Assembly: GCF_030408735.1 (NCBI RefSeq)
Contig: NZ_CP047204.1
Location: 2,356,001 to 2,420,000, forward strand
Direction: 5' to 3'
DNA: 64,000 nucleotides
From: Corynebacterium faecale
GTDB lineage: Bacteria > Actinomycetota > Actinomycetes > Mycobacteriales > Mycobacteriaceae
Below the pieces are notes generated by a model. That model saw nothing but the letters and a program-made list of their open reading frames with translations, searched no databases and had not been told where the DNA came from. Positions 1 through 7,784 of the stretch are shown here, one piece after another. Positions within the stretch are counted from its first letter, which is position 1, and the number at the start of each line of letters is the position of its first letter. The position numbers and the translations under genes are program-made.

Positions 1-732
1 ACGTTCCCCTCCACCTCGATTGATCGCATCACCCCGGCGACCGAGGCGGCACTCATCACGGAGGTGGAGGCCCAGACAGGCTTCCACGACGCTGCACCGG
101 TGGTCACCGAGCCCTTTGCTTCCTGGATCATCGAAGGTGACTTCCCCGCCGGCCGACCAGCCTGGGAGAACGCCGGTGTCCAGTTTGTGGATGACATCGA
201 GCAGTTCGAGCGTCGCAAGCTGTGGTTGCTCAATGGCTCCCACTCGCTGATGGCATACTTCGGCCAGCTCAGGGGTCACGCCACCGTGGCAGATGCCATC
301 ACGGATCCGGAGTGCCGTGCCCGGGTGGAAAGCCTGTGGGATGAGGCGGCAAACCACCTCACCACAGCGGGCCTCAATGTGCCTGACTACCGCGAACAGC
401 TCATCGAGCGCTTCGAGAACCCCCGGATCGTGCACAACCTCGCCCAGATCGCCATCGACGGTGGCACCAAACAGCGCATGCGTGCGGTGCCGATCCTCAA
501 GGCTGAACTGGACGCGGGGCGTGATGGCGGCGGTGCTTCCTTCTCCATCGCGGCGTGGATCGCCTTCGTCCTCACCACCGGGGAGATCCGCGACACCCGG
601 ATCGCCGAGATCACCGCAGCCAAGGAGGCAGCTGATCCGGTGGCTGCACTGGTGGCGGTCCTGGATGAGCAGCTCAGCACAGACACGGAGGTGGTGGAAC
701 GCATCCGCGCACTGGTCACTGAGCTCTCCTGA
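1..732 (+). CDS. Mannitol dehydrogenase / fructuronate reductase family, C-terminal part
   Basis: The frame is open from the first base, so the N-terminal NAD-binding half lies outside the window; 243 residues remain. The family are long-chain polyol or uronate dehydrogenases that interconvert ketoses or keto-acids with polyols using NAD(P). The remnant opens with the FPSTSIDRITP stretch typical of the family. It then has K73-L-W-L-L-N78-G-S-H81, which fits the Lys-Asn-His catalytic spacing of mannitol 2-dehydrogenase. HNLAQIAIDGGTK further on resembles the QIAxDG-K motif of UxuB-type fructuronate reductases. With a GPH-family symporter and gluconokinase immediately downstream, a role in uptake and catabolism of a sugar acid or polyol is inferred. 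The exact substrate cannot be read from this part of the protein. Confidence 0.88.
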   Translation, partial: TFPSTSIDRITPATEAALITEVEAQTGFHDAAPVVTEPFASWIIEGDFPAGRPAWENAGVQFVDDIEQFERRKLWLLNGSHSLMAYFGQLRGHATVADAITDPECRARVESLWDEAANHLTTAGLNVPDYREQLIERFENPRIVHNLAQIAIDGGTKQRMRAVPILKAELDAGRDGGGASFSIAAWIAFVLTTGEIRDTRIAEITAAKEAADPVAALVAVLDEQLSTDTEVVERIRALVTELS

Positions 733-936
733 GCACTGTCAGATCCTCCACCACCCCCTGTTTCACCCTCATGATCTTTCGCGGCGGGGACCCACCACGG
801 TCGCCTCCACGCGGGGTCATGGCAATAAAACTGATTCCCTACTGTGTGTCACAACGCCAGGTCGATCGACTCCACTCTGATCGGGACTTGTCCCCCTGGA
901 TGCTGACACCACTGGTCAAACTCCAAGGAGAATGTT

Positions 937-3063
937 GTGGCAACGAAGTTGAAAACCCCGCCTGACGGCGGGCCCGGCAAGAAGGCCGGAACACTACCTA
1001 ATCACCGTGTGCTCACCTATGCTCTCGGCGATGTGGCGAACAACCTGACGTTCATGATGACGTCGATGTTCCTCATGGTCTACATGACGGAAATCGCCGG
1101 ACTGTCGGCAGGTATCGCCGGCATGATCTACGGTGTCACGAAGATCTGGGCCGGTGCTGCCGACCTGATCGCCGGTCAGACCGTGGACCGTTTTGATACC
1201 CGCTGGGGTAGGTTGCGCCCGTGGATACTCTTCGGCAGTACCCCCCTGGCTATTGTCTTCGTCCTGCTGTTCAGTGCTCCAGCAGGCCTGGGCGGTACTG
1301 CAGTTGTCGCCTGGATCCTGCTCTTCGATGCGGCGTACCAGCTCGCATACTCGTTTGTGAACATTCCTTATGGCTCACTGTCTGCAGCCATGACACAGGA
1401 TCCGGTTGATCGTTCCAAGCTCTCCGGTGCACGTTCGGTGACATCCGCGCTCAGTGGAGTGATCCTTTCCGCCGTCGTCGCACCGCAGTTCGCCGACACC
1501 ACAGCTGATGGTGTCCGCCTCAGGTTCACCATCACCTGCCTGATCCTCGGTGTCATCGCGGTCACCCTTTACCTGATCTGTTTTGCCAACTCGCGTGAGG
1601 TTGTCCCACGTGGCCAGGGCAAGATTTCCTTCAAATCCACGTTCAGCATGATTCGTCAGAATCGCCCGCTGATCATTCTCTGCTCTGGCACTTTCTTCCT
1701 GCTCTCCGCCATGTTCACCATGAACGCGGTGGGTATGTACTATGCCCGCGATGTCCTCGGTAATGCTGCCTGGTTCACCTGGCTGATGGCCGCACAGACG
1801 GTTGGTTCCATTCTTATCGCAACAATGGTTCCATCCATCACGGTCCGTATTGGTAAGCGCAATGGTTTTGTGATGCTGGCGGTGGCAGCGGTCATCGGTT
1901 ATACCCTGATCTTCTTCATCCCCGGCGGCACCTTGAGTCTTGCCATCGTCGCCTGGTTCTTCCTCGGTGTGGGCACCGGTGGCACCAACGCACTGATCTT
2001 CTCCATGCAGGCCGATACCGTGGACTATGGCGAATGGAATTCCGGTATCCGTGCTGAGGGTGGCTCCTATTCTGTCCTGTCCTTCATCCGTAAATGTGGA
2101 CAGGGTGTGGGCGGCTGGTTGGGTGGTGCCATCATCGCTGGATTTGGTTATGTTTCCATGGCCGCAGAGCAGTCCGATTCCGCAATTCAGGGAATCCGTG
2201 TCGCCACCGGTGCCACCCCGGCGATCCTGGCGATCATCGCGCTGCTGATCATGCTGCTCTACAAGTTGGATGCCGACGCCCACAGCAGGGTCATCGATGA
2301 CCTGAACGAGCGCCGCATGCAGTCTGCTGTGGCGGATCAGCATGGTGTGTCCACTGACCGCGTGCGCATCACCCAGACCGGTGACGGCCGCACCACCACG
2401 ATCCGTCCCCCGGAGGATGATCACCCACCGATTGTCACCATCTTCGGCCAGCGTGGTTCCGGTGCCTCGGATATCGCCCCGATGCTCGCGGAGAAACTCG
2501 GTGTGCCATATATCGGGCAGAAGTTCAGTTCTGACACGCTCGCCCAGGTGGATAAGAAGGACCTGATCTCCGACAACAGTTTCAACCGTCTGCTGCGCAC
2601 CATCTCCTTCGGTTCCACCCAGGACGCGGATATGGCTGCGGCGTCCGATCTGTCCGCCAACCGTCAGATCGCCCAGGAGAACACTGAGAATGTTCTCATG
2701 TCGGTGAAGGATGGCGGAGTGATGCTGGGCCGCAACGGTGCCCTGGTACTGGGTCCCGTCTTCGGTACTCTGCATGTCCGGCTGGTCGCCCCGCTGGGTA
2801 AGCGCGTGGAGCGCGTGATCTACAAGACAGGGTTGTCCGCCTCGGAGGCCACCGAGCAGTGCCATCTGGAGGATCGTCTCCGCGAGGAGATGTCCTGGGC
2901 TCTGTACCGGTGGAATCCGAACAGGGACGAGGACTATGACCTGGTGCTCAACACCGCCTCCATGACCTATGAACAGATCGTGGATGTGATCGTGGAGGCC
3001 TACCGGGGTAAGTATCCGGAGAAGTCCGCGGAGCTTCCTCCTGCTGAAACACCCGAGGTTTAA
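937..3063 (+). CDS. GPH-type sugar symporter fused to a cytidylate-kinase-like domain
   Basis: A 708-residue protein with a GTG start six bases after AAGGAG. Residues 1 to about 440 form a twelve-helix transporter of the glycoside-pentoside-hexuronide:cation symporter family (N-terminal YALGDVANN, then DRFDTRWGRLRPW in the first cytoplasmic loop). After a hydrophilic linker, residues about 497-690 resemble the cytidylate-kinase-like family (Pfam Cytidylate_kin2). They start IVTIFGQRGSGAS, a glycine-rich loop lacking the usual Walker lysine, as is common in that family. The frame is uninterrupted through both parts, so this reads as a real fusion rather than two genes. The neighbours suggest a sugar-acid substrate. 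The role of the soluble domain is unknown; regulation of transport is possible but unsupported. A hairpin terminator follows. Confidence 0.88.
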   Translation: MATKLKTPPDGGPGKKAGTLPNHRVLTYALGDVANNLTFMMTSMFLMVYMTEIAGLSAGIAGMIYGVTKIWAGAADLIAGQTVDRFDTRWGRLRPWILFGSTPLAIVFVLLFSAPAGLGGTAVVAWILLFDAAYQLAYSFVNIPYGSLSAAMTQDPVDRSKLSGARSVTSALSGVILSAVVAPQFADTTADGVRLRFTITCLILGVIAVTLYLICFANSREVVPRGQGKISFKSTFSMIRQNRPLIILCSGTFFLLSAMFTMNAVGMYYARDVLGNAAWFTWLMAAQTVGSILIATMVPSITVRIGKRNGFVMLAVAAVIGYTLIFFIPGGTLSLAIVAWFFLGVGTGGTNALIFSMQADTVDYGEWNSGIRAEGGSYSVLSFIRKCGQGVGGWLGGAIIAGFGYVSMAAEQSDSAIQGIRVATGATPAILAIIALLIMLLYKLDADAHSRVIDDLNERRMQSAVADQHGVSTDRVRITQTGDGRTTTIRPPEDDHPPIVTIFGQRGSGASDIAPMLAEKLGVPYIGQKFSSDTLAQVDKKDLISDNSFNRLLRTISFGSTQDADMAAASDLSANRQIAQENTENVLMSVKDGGVMLGRNGALVLGPVFGTLHVRLVAPLGKRVERVIYKTGLSASEATEQCHLEDRLREEMSWALYRWNPNRDEDYDLVLNTASMTYEQIVDVIVEAYRGKYPEKSAELPPAETPEV

Positions 3064-3078
3064 CCCCGGGCCCCAAGT

Positions 3079-3108
3079 ACCCGTGGTGTGAGTAATCACA
3101 CCACGGGT
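3079..3108 (+). terminator. Hairpin terminator after the symporter fusion
   Basis: A 13-bp perfect stem (ACCCGTGGTGTGA and its complement) encloses a four-base loop 15 bases after the stop codon and is followed by TTGTC. Confidence 0.8.
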
Positions 3109-3146
3109 TTGTCATCGACACTCTTCACTTCTTCCCACCAACGGGT

Positions 3147-3161
3147 TATGATAATACCATT
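3147..3161 (+). promoter_or_regulatory. GntR1-type operator and promoter upstream of gntK
   Basis: TATGATAATACCATT differs at two positions from the GntR1/GntR2 consensus of C. glutamicum as I recall it (TATGATAGTACCAAT). Its first six bases also make a good -10 hexamer, so a bound repressor would cover the promoter. It lies about 130 bases before the gntK start, implying a long leader. gntR1 itself is at 42.3 kb in this window. Confidence 0.75.
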
Positions 3162-3220
3162 AAGGAGTTGGCAGGCACCTCGCCTCCCCCACCGGTTCGA
3201 ACAGAACCCCCTCAACTCTT

Positions 3221-3247
3221 CAACACCACCAACACCACCAACACCAG
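3221..3247 (+). repeat. Three tandem 9-bp repeats in the gntK leader
   Basis: CAACACCAC, CAACACCAC and CAACACCAG follow each other directly, ending 45 bases before the gntK start and just upstream of its ribosome binding site. The function is unknown; this may be simple-sequence expansion. Confidence 0.7.
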
Positions 3248-3292
3248 GGAATCGCAGCCCCAGTCGATGCTGCACAAGGAAAGGAATCCACC

Positions 3293-3799
3293 ATGACGGA
3301 CACCACCGGCATGAAAATCGTGGTCATGGGTGTCTCCGGCTGTGGCAAGTCCACCGTGGGTGAGCATCTCGCCGCTGAACTCGGCATTGAATACAAGGAC
3401 GGTGACGTTCTCCACCCACAGTCAAACATTGACAAGATGGCATCCGGCCAGGCGCTGGACGATGATGACCGCGCCTGGTGGCTTGTTCAGATCGGCAAGT
3501 GGCTCCGCGACCGGGAGAACGGTGTCATCGCCTGCTCCGCCCTCAAGCGTTCCTACCGCGACCTCATCCGCACCAAGGCCCCCGGCACCATCTTCGTCCA
3601 CCTCCACGGCGATTATGACCTGCTGCTCTCCCGCATGGATTCCCGCGAGGACCACTTCATGCCGTCCACCCTCCTGGATTCCCAGTTCGAGACCCTGGAG
3701 CCACTCGCGGAGGATGAGGACGCCAAGGTGTTCGACATCGCCAATTCAGTTGATCAGATCGTCGCCGAGGCCGCGGCCTGGATCCGCTCAAAGAACTAA
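3293..3799 (+). CDS. gntK: Gluconokinase
   Basis: 168 residues, the usual length for GntK, which phosphorylates D-gluconate with ATP to 6-phosphogluconate and feeds the oxidative pentose phosphate pathway in the cytoplasm. The P-loop GVSGCGKST occupies residues 13-21, followed by the family sequences YKDGDVLHP, DDDRAWW and ACSALKRSYRD. AAGGAA stands seven bases before the chosen ATG; a second ATG at codon 7 is possible. The gene stands alone between two hairpin terminators, with a GntR1-type operator upstream, so repression relieved by gluconate is the likely control. Confidence 0.96.
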   Translation: MTDTTGMKIVVMGVSGCGKSTVGEHLAAELGIEYKDGDVLHPQSNIDKMASGQALDDDDRAWWLVQIGKWLRDRENGVIACSALKRSYRDLIRTKAPGTIFVHLHGDYDLLLSRMDSREDHFMPSTLLDSQFETLEPLAEDEDAKVFDIANSVDQIVAEAAAWIRSKN

Positions 3800-3808
3800 A
3801 ACCACAAC

Positions 3809-3819
3809 GCTTATCGACG
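3809..3819 (+). repeat. Dispersed 11-mer GCTTRTCGACG, representative copy
   Basis: First of at least twelve exact copies of GCTTATCGACG or GCTTGTCGACG. GCTTATCGACG on the + strand begins at 3809, 25093 and 53833; on the - strand it occupies the intervals starting at 14019, 42869 and 48411. GCTTGTCGACG on the + strand begins at 17400 and 29255; on the - strand at 10695, 18201, 24512 and 56996. Copies occur in genes and in gaps, in different reading frames. Chance expectation for the two words on both strands of 64 kb is below 0.1. Confidence 0.8.
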
Positions 3820-3821
3820 CC

Positions 3822-3865
3822 CCACGTCCCCCTCCCGCGCGCTTGTACGCGGGAGGGGGACGTGG
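3822..3865 (+). terminator. GC-rich hairpin terminator after gntK
   Basis: An 18-bp stem (CCACGTCCCCCTCCCGCG and its complement) with an 8-base loop begins 22 bases after the gntK stop. The T tract is weak. Confidence 0.7.
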
Positions 3866-3939
3866 TCATTTCCGGGGCGTATCAAAAAACGTAGACTCGA
3901 CCCTACAAACACTCAGAGATGCGAAAGGGCGTTTAAGTT

Positions 3940-4500
3940 ATGTCTCGTGCACTGATCCTTGTTGATGTTCAAAAAGATTTCTGCCCTGGCGGATCCCTCG
4001 CTACCGGTCGCGGTGATGAGGTCGCGGGGTTACTCGGGGCCTTCCAACTCTCCCACCCCGATCAATTCGATGCGGTGGTGGCCACACAGGACTGGCACAT
4101 CGATCCGGGCGATCACTTCTCGGACAATCCCGATTTCATCGATTCCTGGCCTGTCCACTGCGTCGCCGATTCTGAGGGCGCCGCCATGCATGACAAAATC
4201 CGCACGGATCTGATCGACGAGTTCTTCCGCAAGGGGCAGCACTCGGCCGCCTATTCCGGTTTCGAGGGCACCGCCGTCAGCGATGATTCTTCCCTGTCCG
4301 ACTGGCTGCAGTCCCGCGGGATCACTGATGTTGATATCGCAGGGATCGCCACCGAACACTGCGTCCGCGCCACCGCACTGGATGCCCTGAAGGCCGGGCT
4401 GAAGGTCAGGGTGCTCACCGGTTTCTGTTCAGCCGTGGACGTGCCGGCGGGCGATGCTGCCCTGGAGGAGATGCACACCGCCGGCGCCGAACTTATCTAG
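3940..4500 (+). CDS. pncA: Nicotinamidase / pyrazinamidase
   Basis: 186 residues of the isochorismatase-like hydrolase fold. The enzyme deamidates nicotinamide to nicotinate in NAD salvage, and the same activity converts pyrazinamide to pyrazinoic acid. The catalytic triad can be placed at D9 (in LVDVQKDF), K98 and C141 (in ATEHCVRA). Metal ligands D51, H53, H59 and H73 lie in QDWHIDPGDHFS and WPVHC. The reading frame overlaps the convergent SPFH gene by eight bases. pncB (31.6 kb) and nadE (47.2 kb) supply later steps of the same pathway. Confidence 0.95.
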   Translation: MSRALILVDVQKDFCPGGSLATGRGDEVAGLLGAFQLSHPDQFDAVVATQDWHIDPGDHFSDNPDFIDSWPVHCVADSEGAAMHDKIRTDLIDEFFRKGQHSAAYSGFEGTAVSDDSSLSDWLQSRGITDVDIAGIATEHCVRATALDALKAGLKVRVLTGFCSAVDVPAGDAALEEMHTAGAELI

Positions 4501-5608
4501 CCTGGACATCCCCTGCGCCGCGGCCATCGGTGATCTCCTGGGAAGCCTCACCCAAGGTGTCACGCAACGTACTGGCGGTGCCCACGAGCCTGGCGATCAA
4601 TGAGTTGAAGTCCTCGCCATCACCCAGGAACGTGAGCTTGCCGTTGGACAGCGCACCGGACAGTGATTCCATGATGGCCGGCAGGTTATCCAGCATCTCC
4701 TTCTCCAGGAGGATCCCCTTCTCAGAGGCGATGGAGGCGGCCAGCTTCCGCTGCGCCTCAGCATCTGCTTCCGCAGTGATGAGGCGCTCACGGGCTGCTG
4801 CCTCAGCGGGTTTGATCACCTCAGTTTCCAGCTCAGCTTCGCGTCGTTTGGCCTGGGCAGCAGCCAACAGGCTCAGCTTCTCCTCCACCTCAATGCGGGC
4901 CTCTGCTTCCGCCTTGGGGCCTGACTGCTCCGCCTCGGCGCGGGCTTTCGCGGTCTCCTTGGTGTTCTCTGACACCTGCAGATCAGTGTCACGACGATAT
5001 TGCGATGTGAGCCGCTCGGCTTCCTGTTCCTTCTCAATGACCCGGGCATTGGCCTCCGCCTGGGCGATGGCTGCCGCCTGCTCCACACGCGCGAGCTCCG
5101 GCTTGGAAAGGTTGGCGATGTGGTTGTTGTCATCGGTGATGGAGGAGATCTGGAAACTATCCACCTTCCAGCCCATGCTCAACAGCTTCGGCGTGATGTT
5201 GGTGATCACTTCGCTGGCCAGTGCCATGCGGTCGGTGATGATGTCCTCCACCGACATCTGGCCGATCAGGCTGCGGGTCTCGCCGTCGAACTCCTTGCGG
5301 ATGATGTCCTCGATTTCAGCATCCGACTTCTCGATATACCGGGCCGCAGAGATGATGCCCTCCTCGGAGGGGTCAACGCGGAAGATGGCGTTGGCAGCCA
5401 CATTGATGTCGATCTTCTGGGCGGTCTGCGCGGTGATGCGGACATCCACGCTGTAGGTTCCCAGGTTCAGTTTTCTGACCTGCTGAAAGAGGGGGATCCA
5501 GAACACGCCACGGCCTGCGACGATTTTGAAGGGCTTCTCCGGAGTACGCCTGGTGACGCCTCCGGTGACGATGAGGGCTTCGGTTGCAGAAGGGGCGGTA
5601 TAAAGCAT
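4493..5608 (-). CDS. SPFH (flotillin-like) domain protein
   Basis: 371 residues. The N-terminal part (YTAPSATEALIVTGG, then a band-7/SPFH domain to about residue 180) is typical of flotillins. Residues about 180-300 are an Ala/Glu-rich coiled coil with repeated EAEAEAR-like stretches. Flotillins usually begin with a hydrophobic hairpin or transmembrane helix, but this one opens directly in the SPFH domain, so membrane attachment would have to be peripheral. Flotillins organise membrane microdomains; any specific role here is inference. Transcribed convergently to pncA with an eight-base overlap and no terminator between them. Confidence 0.85.
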   Translation of the reverse strand: MLYTAPSATEALIVTGGVTRRTPEKPFKIVAGRGVFWIPLFQQVRKLNLGTYSVDVRITAQTAQKIDINVAANAIFRVDPSEEGIISAARYIEKSDAEIEDIIRKEFDGETRSLIGQMSVEDIITDRMALASEVITNITPKLLSMGWKVDSFQISSITDDNNHIANLSKPELARVEQAAAIAQAEANARVIEKEQEAERLTSQYRRDTDLQVSENTKETAKARAEAEQSGPKAEAEARIEVEEKLSLLAAAQAKRREAELETEVIKPAEAAARERLITAEADAEAQRKLAASIASEKGILLEKEMLDNLPAIMESLSGALSNGKLTFLGDGEDFNSLIARLVGTASTLRDTLGEASQEITDGRGAGDVQAR

Positions 5609-5728
5609 CGTGTGTGCTGGATCCTTACAGGTTCAGTGCTGGGATGGATGAGAGGGAGGAATCCCCCACAGCCTCGTGCGGTCACCATCGTAGGGGGTTG
5701 GGCAGAGGAATTCTTCCCGGCAGCACAA

Positions 5729-5770
5729 GAAGACCTGATCACCAGAGACAAATCAGGCAACCAGGTCTTC
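5729..5770 (-). terminator. Probable terminator after the DUF3618 gene
   Basis: A nine-base stem (GAAGACCTG / CAGGTCTTC) closes a 24-base loop containing a smaller CCTGAT / ATCAGG pairing. The T tract is poor. Confidence 0.5.
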
Positions 5771-5781
5771 ACTGAGGGGAT

Positions 5782-6057
5782 CTAGCGCTCAGAGAGCAGA
5801 CGCTGGATCTCCTTGAGGTCCTTGGACTTCTTGCGGCTGCGGATGACGCTGAGCAGGACCACGCCTACCACGGCACCGGCGACACCCAGAAGAATCTTCT
5901 GGATTTCAGGCTCCTGCAGTTTCGCGGTGGCCTGGGTCTTGGCATCGTCGACAAGATTAGCCGGCTTGCTGCGGTCAGCCAGCTCATCAAGGGTGCTGGC
6001 TAGCTGACGGCGGGTGCGTTCGATGTCGCGCTGGATGTCTTCAATGTTGCGTGCCAC
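5782..6057 (-). CDS. DUF3618 small membrane protein
   Basis: 91 residues from a GTG with AGGAG nine bases upstream; an earlier GTG 33 bases upstream lacks a good ribosome binding site. The amphipathic N-terminal part (RNIEDIQRDIERTRRQLASTLDEL) is the DUF3618 signature. One transmembrane helix follows (LLGVAGAVVGVVLLSVI) and then a basic C-terminal tail (RSRKKSK). The family is common in actinobacteria; its function is unknown. It is transcribed away from bcp. Confidence 0.85.
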   Translation of the reverse strand: MARNIEDIQRDIERTRRQLASTLDELADRSKPANLVDDAKTQATAKLQEPEIQKILLGVAGAVVGVVLLSVIRSRKKSKDLKEIQRLLSER

Positions 6058-6209
6058 GGGGCTACTCCTGATGGGTGTATCTGCGATCACTTGGATGTTG
6101 TTCTAACGCGTCTTCACAAACCCGTTACTGCGAGACCATATTACTTACTTCCCGCACTGAGCGTACGCCCATCCCCGAAATGACAGTTGAACCCGCTATT
6201 GTTGAAGCT

Positions 6210-6686
6210 ATGACTGATGCGCAGCGCCTTGATACCGGAGACACCCCACCAGCCTTCACCCTCCCGAATGATTCGGGTTCCACCACCTCACTGAGCGACT
6301 TCGCCGGTGAGCGCGTGGTGGTGTACTTCTACCCGAAGGCTAACACCCCGGGTTGCACCAAGGAGGCCTGCGATTTCCGTGACTCCCTCACCCAGCTCAA
6401 TGATCTGGGTATCAAGGTCATCGGTATCTCACCGGATCCGGTGGACAAGCTGGTGAAGTTCCGCGAGGATCATCAGCTCAACTTCCCGCTCCTCTCTGAT
6501 GAGAACAAGGAGGTCATGACCGCGTGGGGTGCCTTCGGAGAGAAGAAGAACTACGGCAAGATCGTCCAGGGCGTTATCCGCTCCACCTTCGTCATCGAGG
6601 CTGATGGCACCGTGGGTGTGGCCAAGTACAATGTCCGTGCCACCGGTCATGTCGCCCGTATCCTGCGCGACCTTGAGGCTGCGTAA
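6210..6686 (+). CDS. bcp: Thiol peroxidase of the BCP/PrxQ peroxiredoxin group
   Basis: 158 residues. The protein reduces hydrogen peroxide and organic hydroperoxides in the cytoplasm with thioredoxin-type donors. The peroxidatic cysteine is C49 in NTPGCTKEAC and the resolving cysteine C54 lies five residues later, the atypical two-cysteine arrangement of this group. The start was chosen at MTDAQRLD; an in-frame ATG ten codons upstream (MTVEPAIVEA) is possible because neither has a strong ribosome binding site. fasR starts 11 bases after its stop, so the two are probably co-transcribed. Confidence 0.94.
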   Translation: MTDAQRLDTGDTPPAFTLPNDSGSTTSLSDFAGERVVVYFYPKANTPGCTKEACDFRDSLTQLNDLGIKVIGISPDPVDKLVKFREDHQLNFPLLSDENKEVMTAWGAFGEKKNYGKIVQGVIRSTFVIEADGTVGVAKYNVRATGHVARILRDLEAA

Positions 6687-6697
6687 CCGCACCACCC

Positions 6698-7381
6698 ATG
6701 ACCCCCACCAGTAGAGAATCAGATACGGTTGACGCCTCCCCCGACGGAACAGAAATCCTGGTTCCGCGGCGTCGCCCAGCCCAGCAACGGAGCCGGGAGC
6801 GGTTCAACCGCATCCTCACCGCGGCCCGTTCGGTACTGGTTGATCTCGGTTTTGAGTCCTTCACCTTTGATGAGGTGGCCAAGCGTGCAGAGGTGCCCAT
6901 CGGCACGCTCTACCAGTTCTTCGCCAACAAGTATGTGCTCATCTGCGAGCTGGACCGCGTGGACAACGCGGAAGCTGTCGCCGAGCTGAAGAAGTTCTCC
7001 GAACAGGTCCCGGCACTGCAGTGGCCGGATATCCTCGATGAGTTCATTGACCACCTCGCCGGTCTGTGGCGCGAGGACCCCTCCCGCCGCGCGGTATGGC
7101 ACGCCATCCAATCCACACCTGCCACCCGTGCCACGGCCGCCGCCACCGAGAAGGAGATGCTGGAGATCATCGCCGGTGTGATGAAGCCGCTGGCCCGCGG
7201 TGCCTCCTATGAGGAGCGCATGTCCCTGGCTGGCCTGCTCGTGCACACCGTGAGTTCCCTGCTCAACTACGCGGTGCGTGACATCGGAACCGGGCCCGAA
7301 TATGACGAGGCCTTTGAATCCATCACGGAGGAGATCAAGCGGATGCTCATCTCCTATCTCTTCTCTGTAGCTACCGGATAG
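6698..7381 (+). CDS. fasR: TetR-family regulator, FasR-like
   Basis: 227 residues with the TetR helix-turn-helix near residues 30-80 (RERFNRILTAARSVL, FTFDEVAKRAEVPIGTLYQFFANKYVL) and a variable ligand-binding region behind. By position (after bcp, convergent with acpS, close to the type I fatty acid synthase) it corresponds to C. glutamicum FasR, the TetR-type regulator of fasA and acetyl-CoA carboxylase genes. Its 3' end overlaps acpS by 11 bases in convergent orientation. Identification as a TetR protein is certain; the symbol rests on gene order. Confidence 0.85.
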   Translation: MTPTSRESDTVDASPDGTEILVPRRRPAQQRSRERFNRILTAARSVLVDLGFESFTFDEVAKRAEVPIGTLYQFFANKYVLICELDRVDNAEAVAELKKFSEQVPALQWPDILDEFIDHLAGLWREDPSRRAVWHAIQSTPATRATAAATEKEMLEIIAGVMKPLARGASYEERMSLAGLLVHTVSSLLNYAVRDIGTGPEYDEAFESITEEIKRMLISYLFSVATG

Positions 7382-7778
7382 TGAGCACACACACGGCGGT
7401 GGCGTAATCCCCGTCGTGGCTGATGCTCAGCGCCGTGGTGTAGTCACCGATACTCCCCCGCACCTGGGTATCCAGGGACGGTGCCACATGCAGTGCCACC
7501 CGCCCCCAACGGTCGGCGCGGACCTCGATCAGAGCCCACTGCACATCCTCCTCCGCGATCACGGGCGGCTGCCCGTAGATGGCCTGCGACCAGGCCTTGA
7601 TGAAGGCTTCCTTGGCTGCCCAGCGCCCTGCCAGGTGTTCGGCGTTGCGGCTGCCCAGGCGTGTTGATGCCAATCTGCGCTCCCCCGGCCCGAATACATC
7701 CATGAAGGAGCTTCCGGGTTGTGCCAGCTGTTCAGCGAATGCCGGGATGTGGACGAGGTCGGTTCCGATCGTGATCAT
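7371..7778 (-). CDS. acpS: Holo-[acyl-carrier-protein] synthase
   Basis: 135 residues. The enzyme transfers the 4'-phosphopantetheine arm of coenzyme A to the carrier-protein serine, here presumably that of the type I fatty acid synthase encoded nearby. Magnesium-binding D7 lies in ITIGTDLVHI and E57 in GRWAAKEAFIKA. It starts six bases after the stop of the efflux pump gene, so the two are read together. In related corynebacteria AcpS is needed to activate both FAS-I proteins. Confidence 0.95.
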   Translation of the reverse strand: MITIGTDLVHIPAFAEQLAQPGSSFMDVFGPGERRLASTRLGSRNAEHLAGRWAAKEAFIKAWSQAIYGQPPVIAEEDVQWALIEVRADRWGRVALHVAPSLDTQVRGSIGDYTTALSISHDGDYATAVCVLTIR

Positions 7779-7784
7779 AGGTGT

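Noticed and set aside
1375..3099. Antisense 574-codon open frame under the symporter gene
   Set aside because: Composition is His/Gly/Asp-rich and typical of the antisense of a GC-rich gene; no motif, and the + strand protein is unambiguous.
3086..3099. TGTGA-GTAA-TCACA resembling a GlxR (CRP-type) site
   Set aside because: Spacer is four, not six bases, and the sequence is the stem of the symporter terminator.
3221..3247. CAACACCAC repeats as part of a CRISPR-like array or leader-peptide attenuator
   Set aside because: No spacers, only three units, and no short frame with a good start and stop coupled to gntK.
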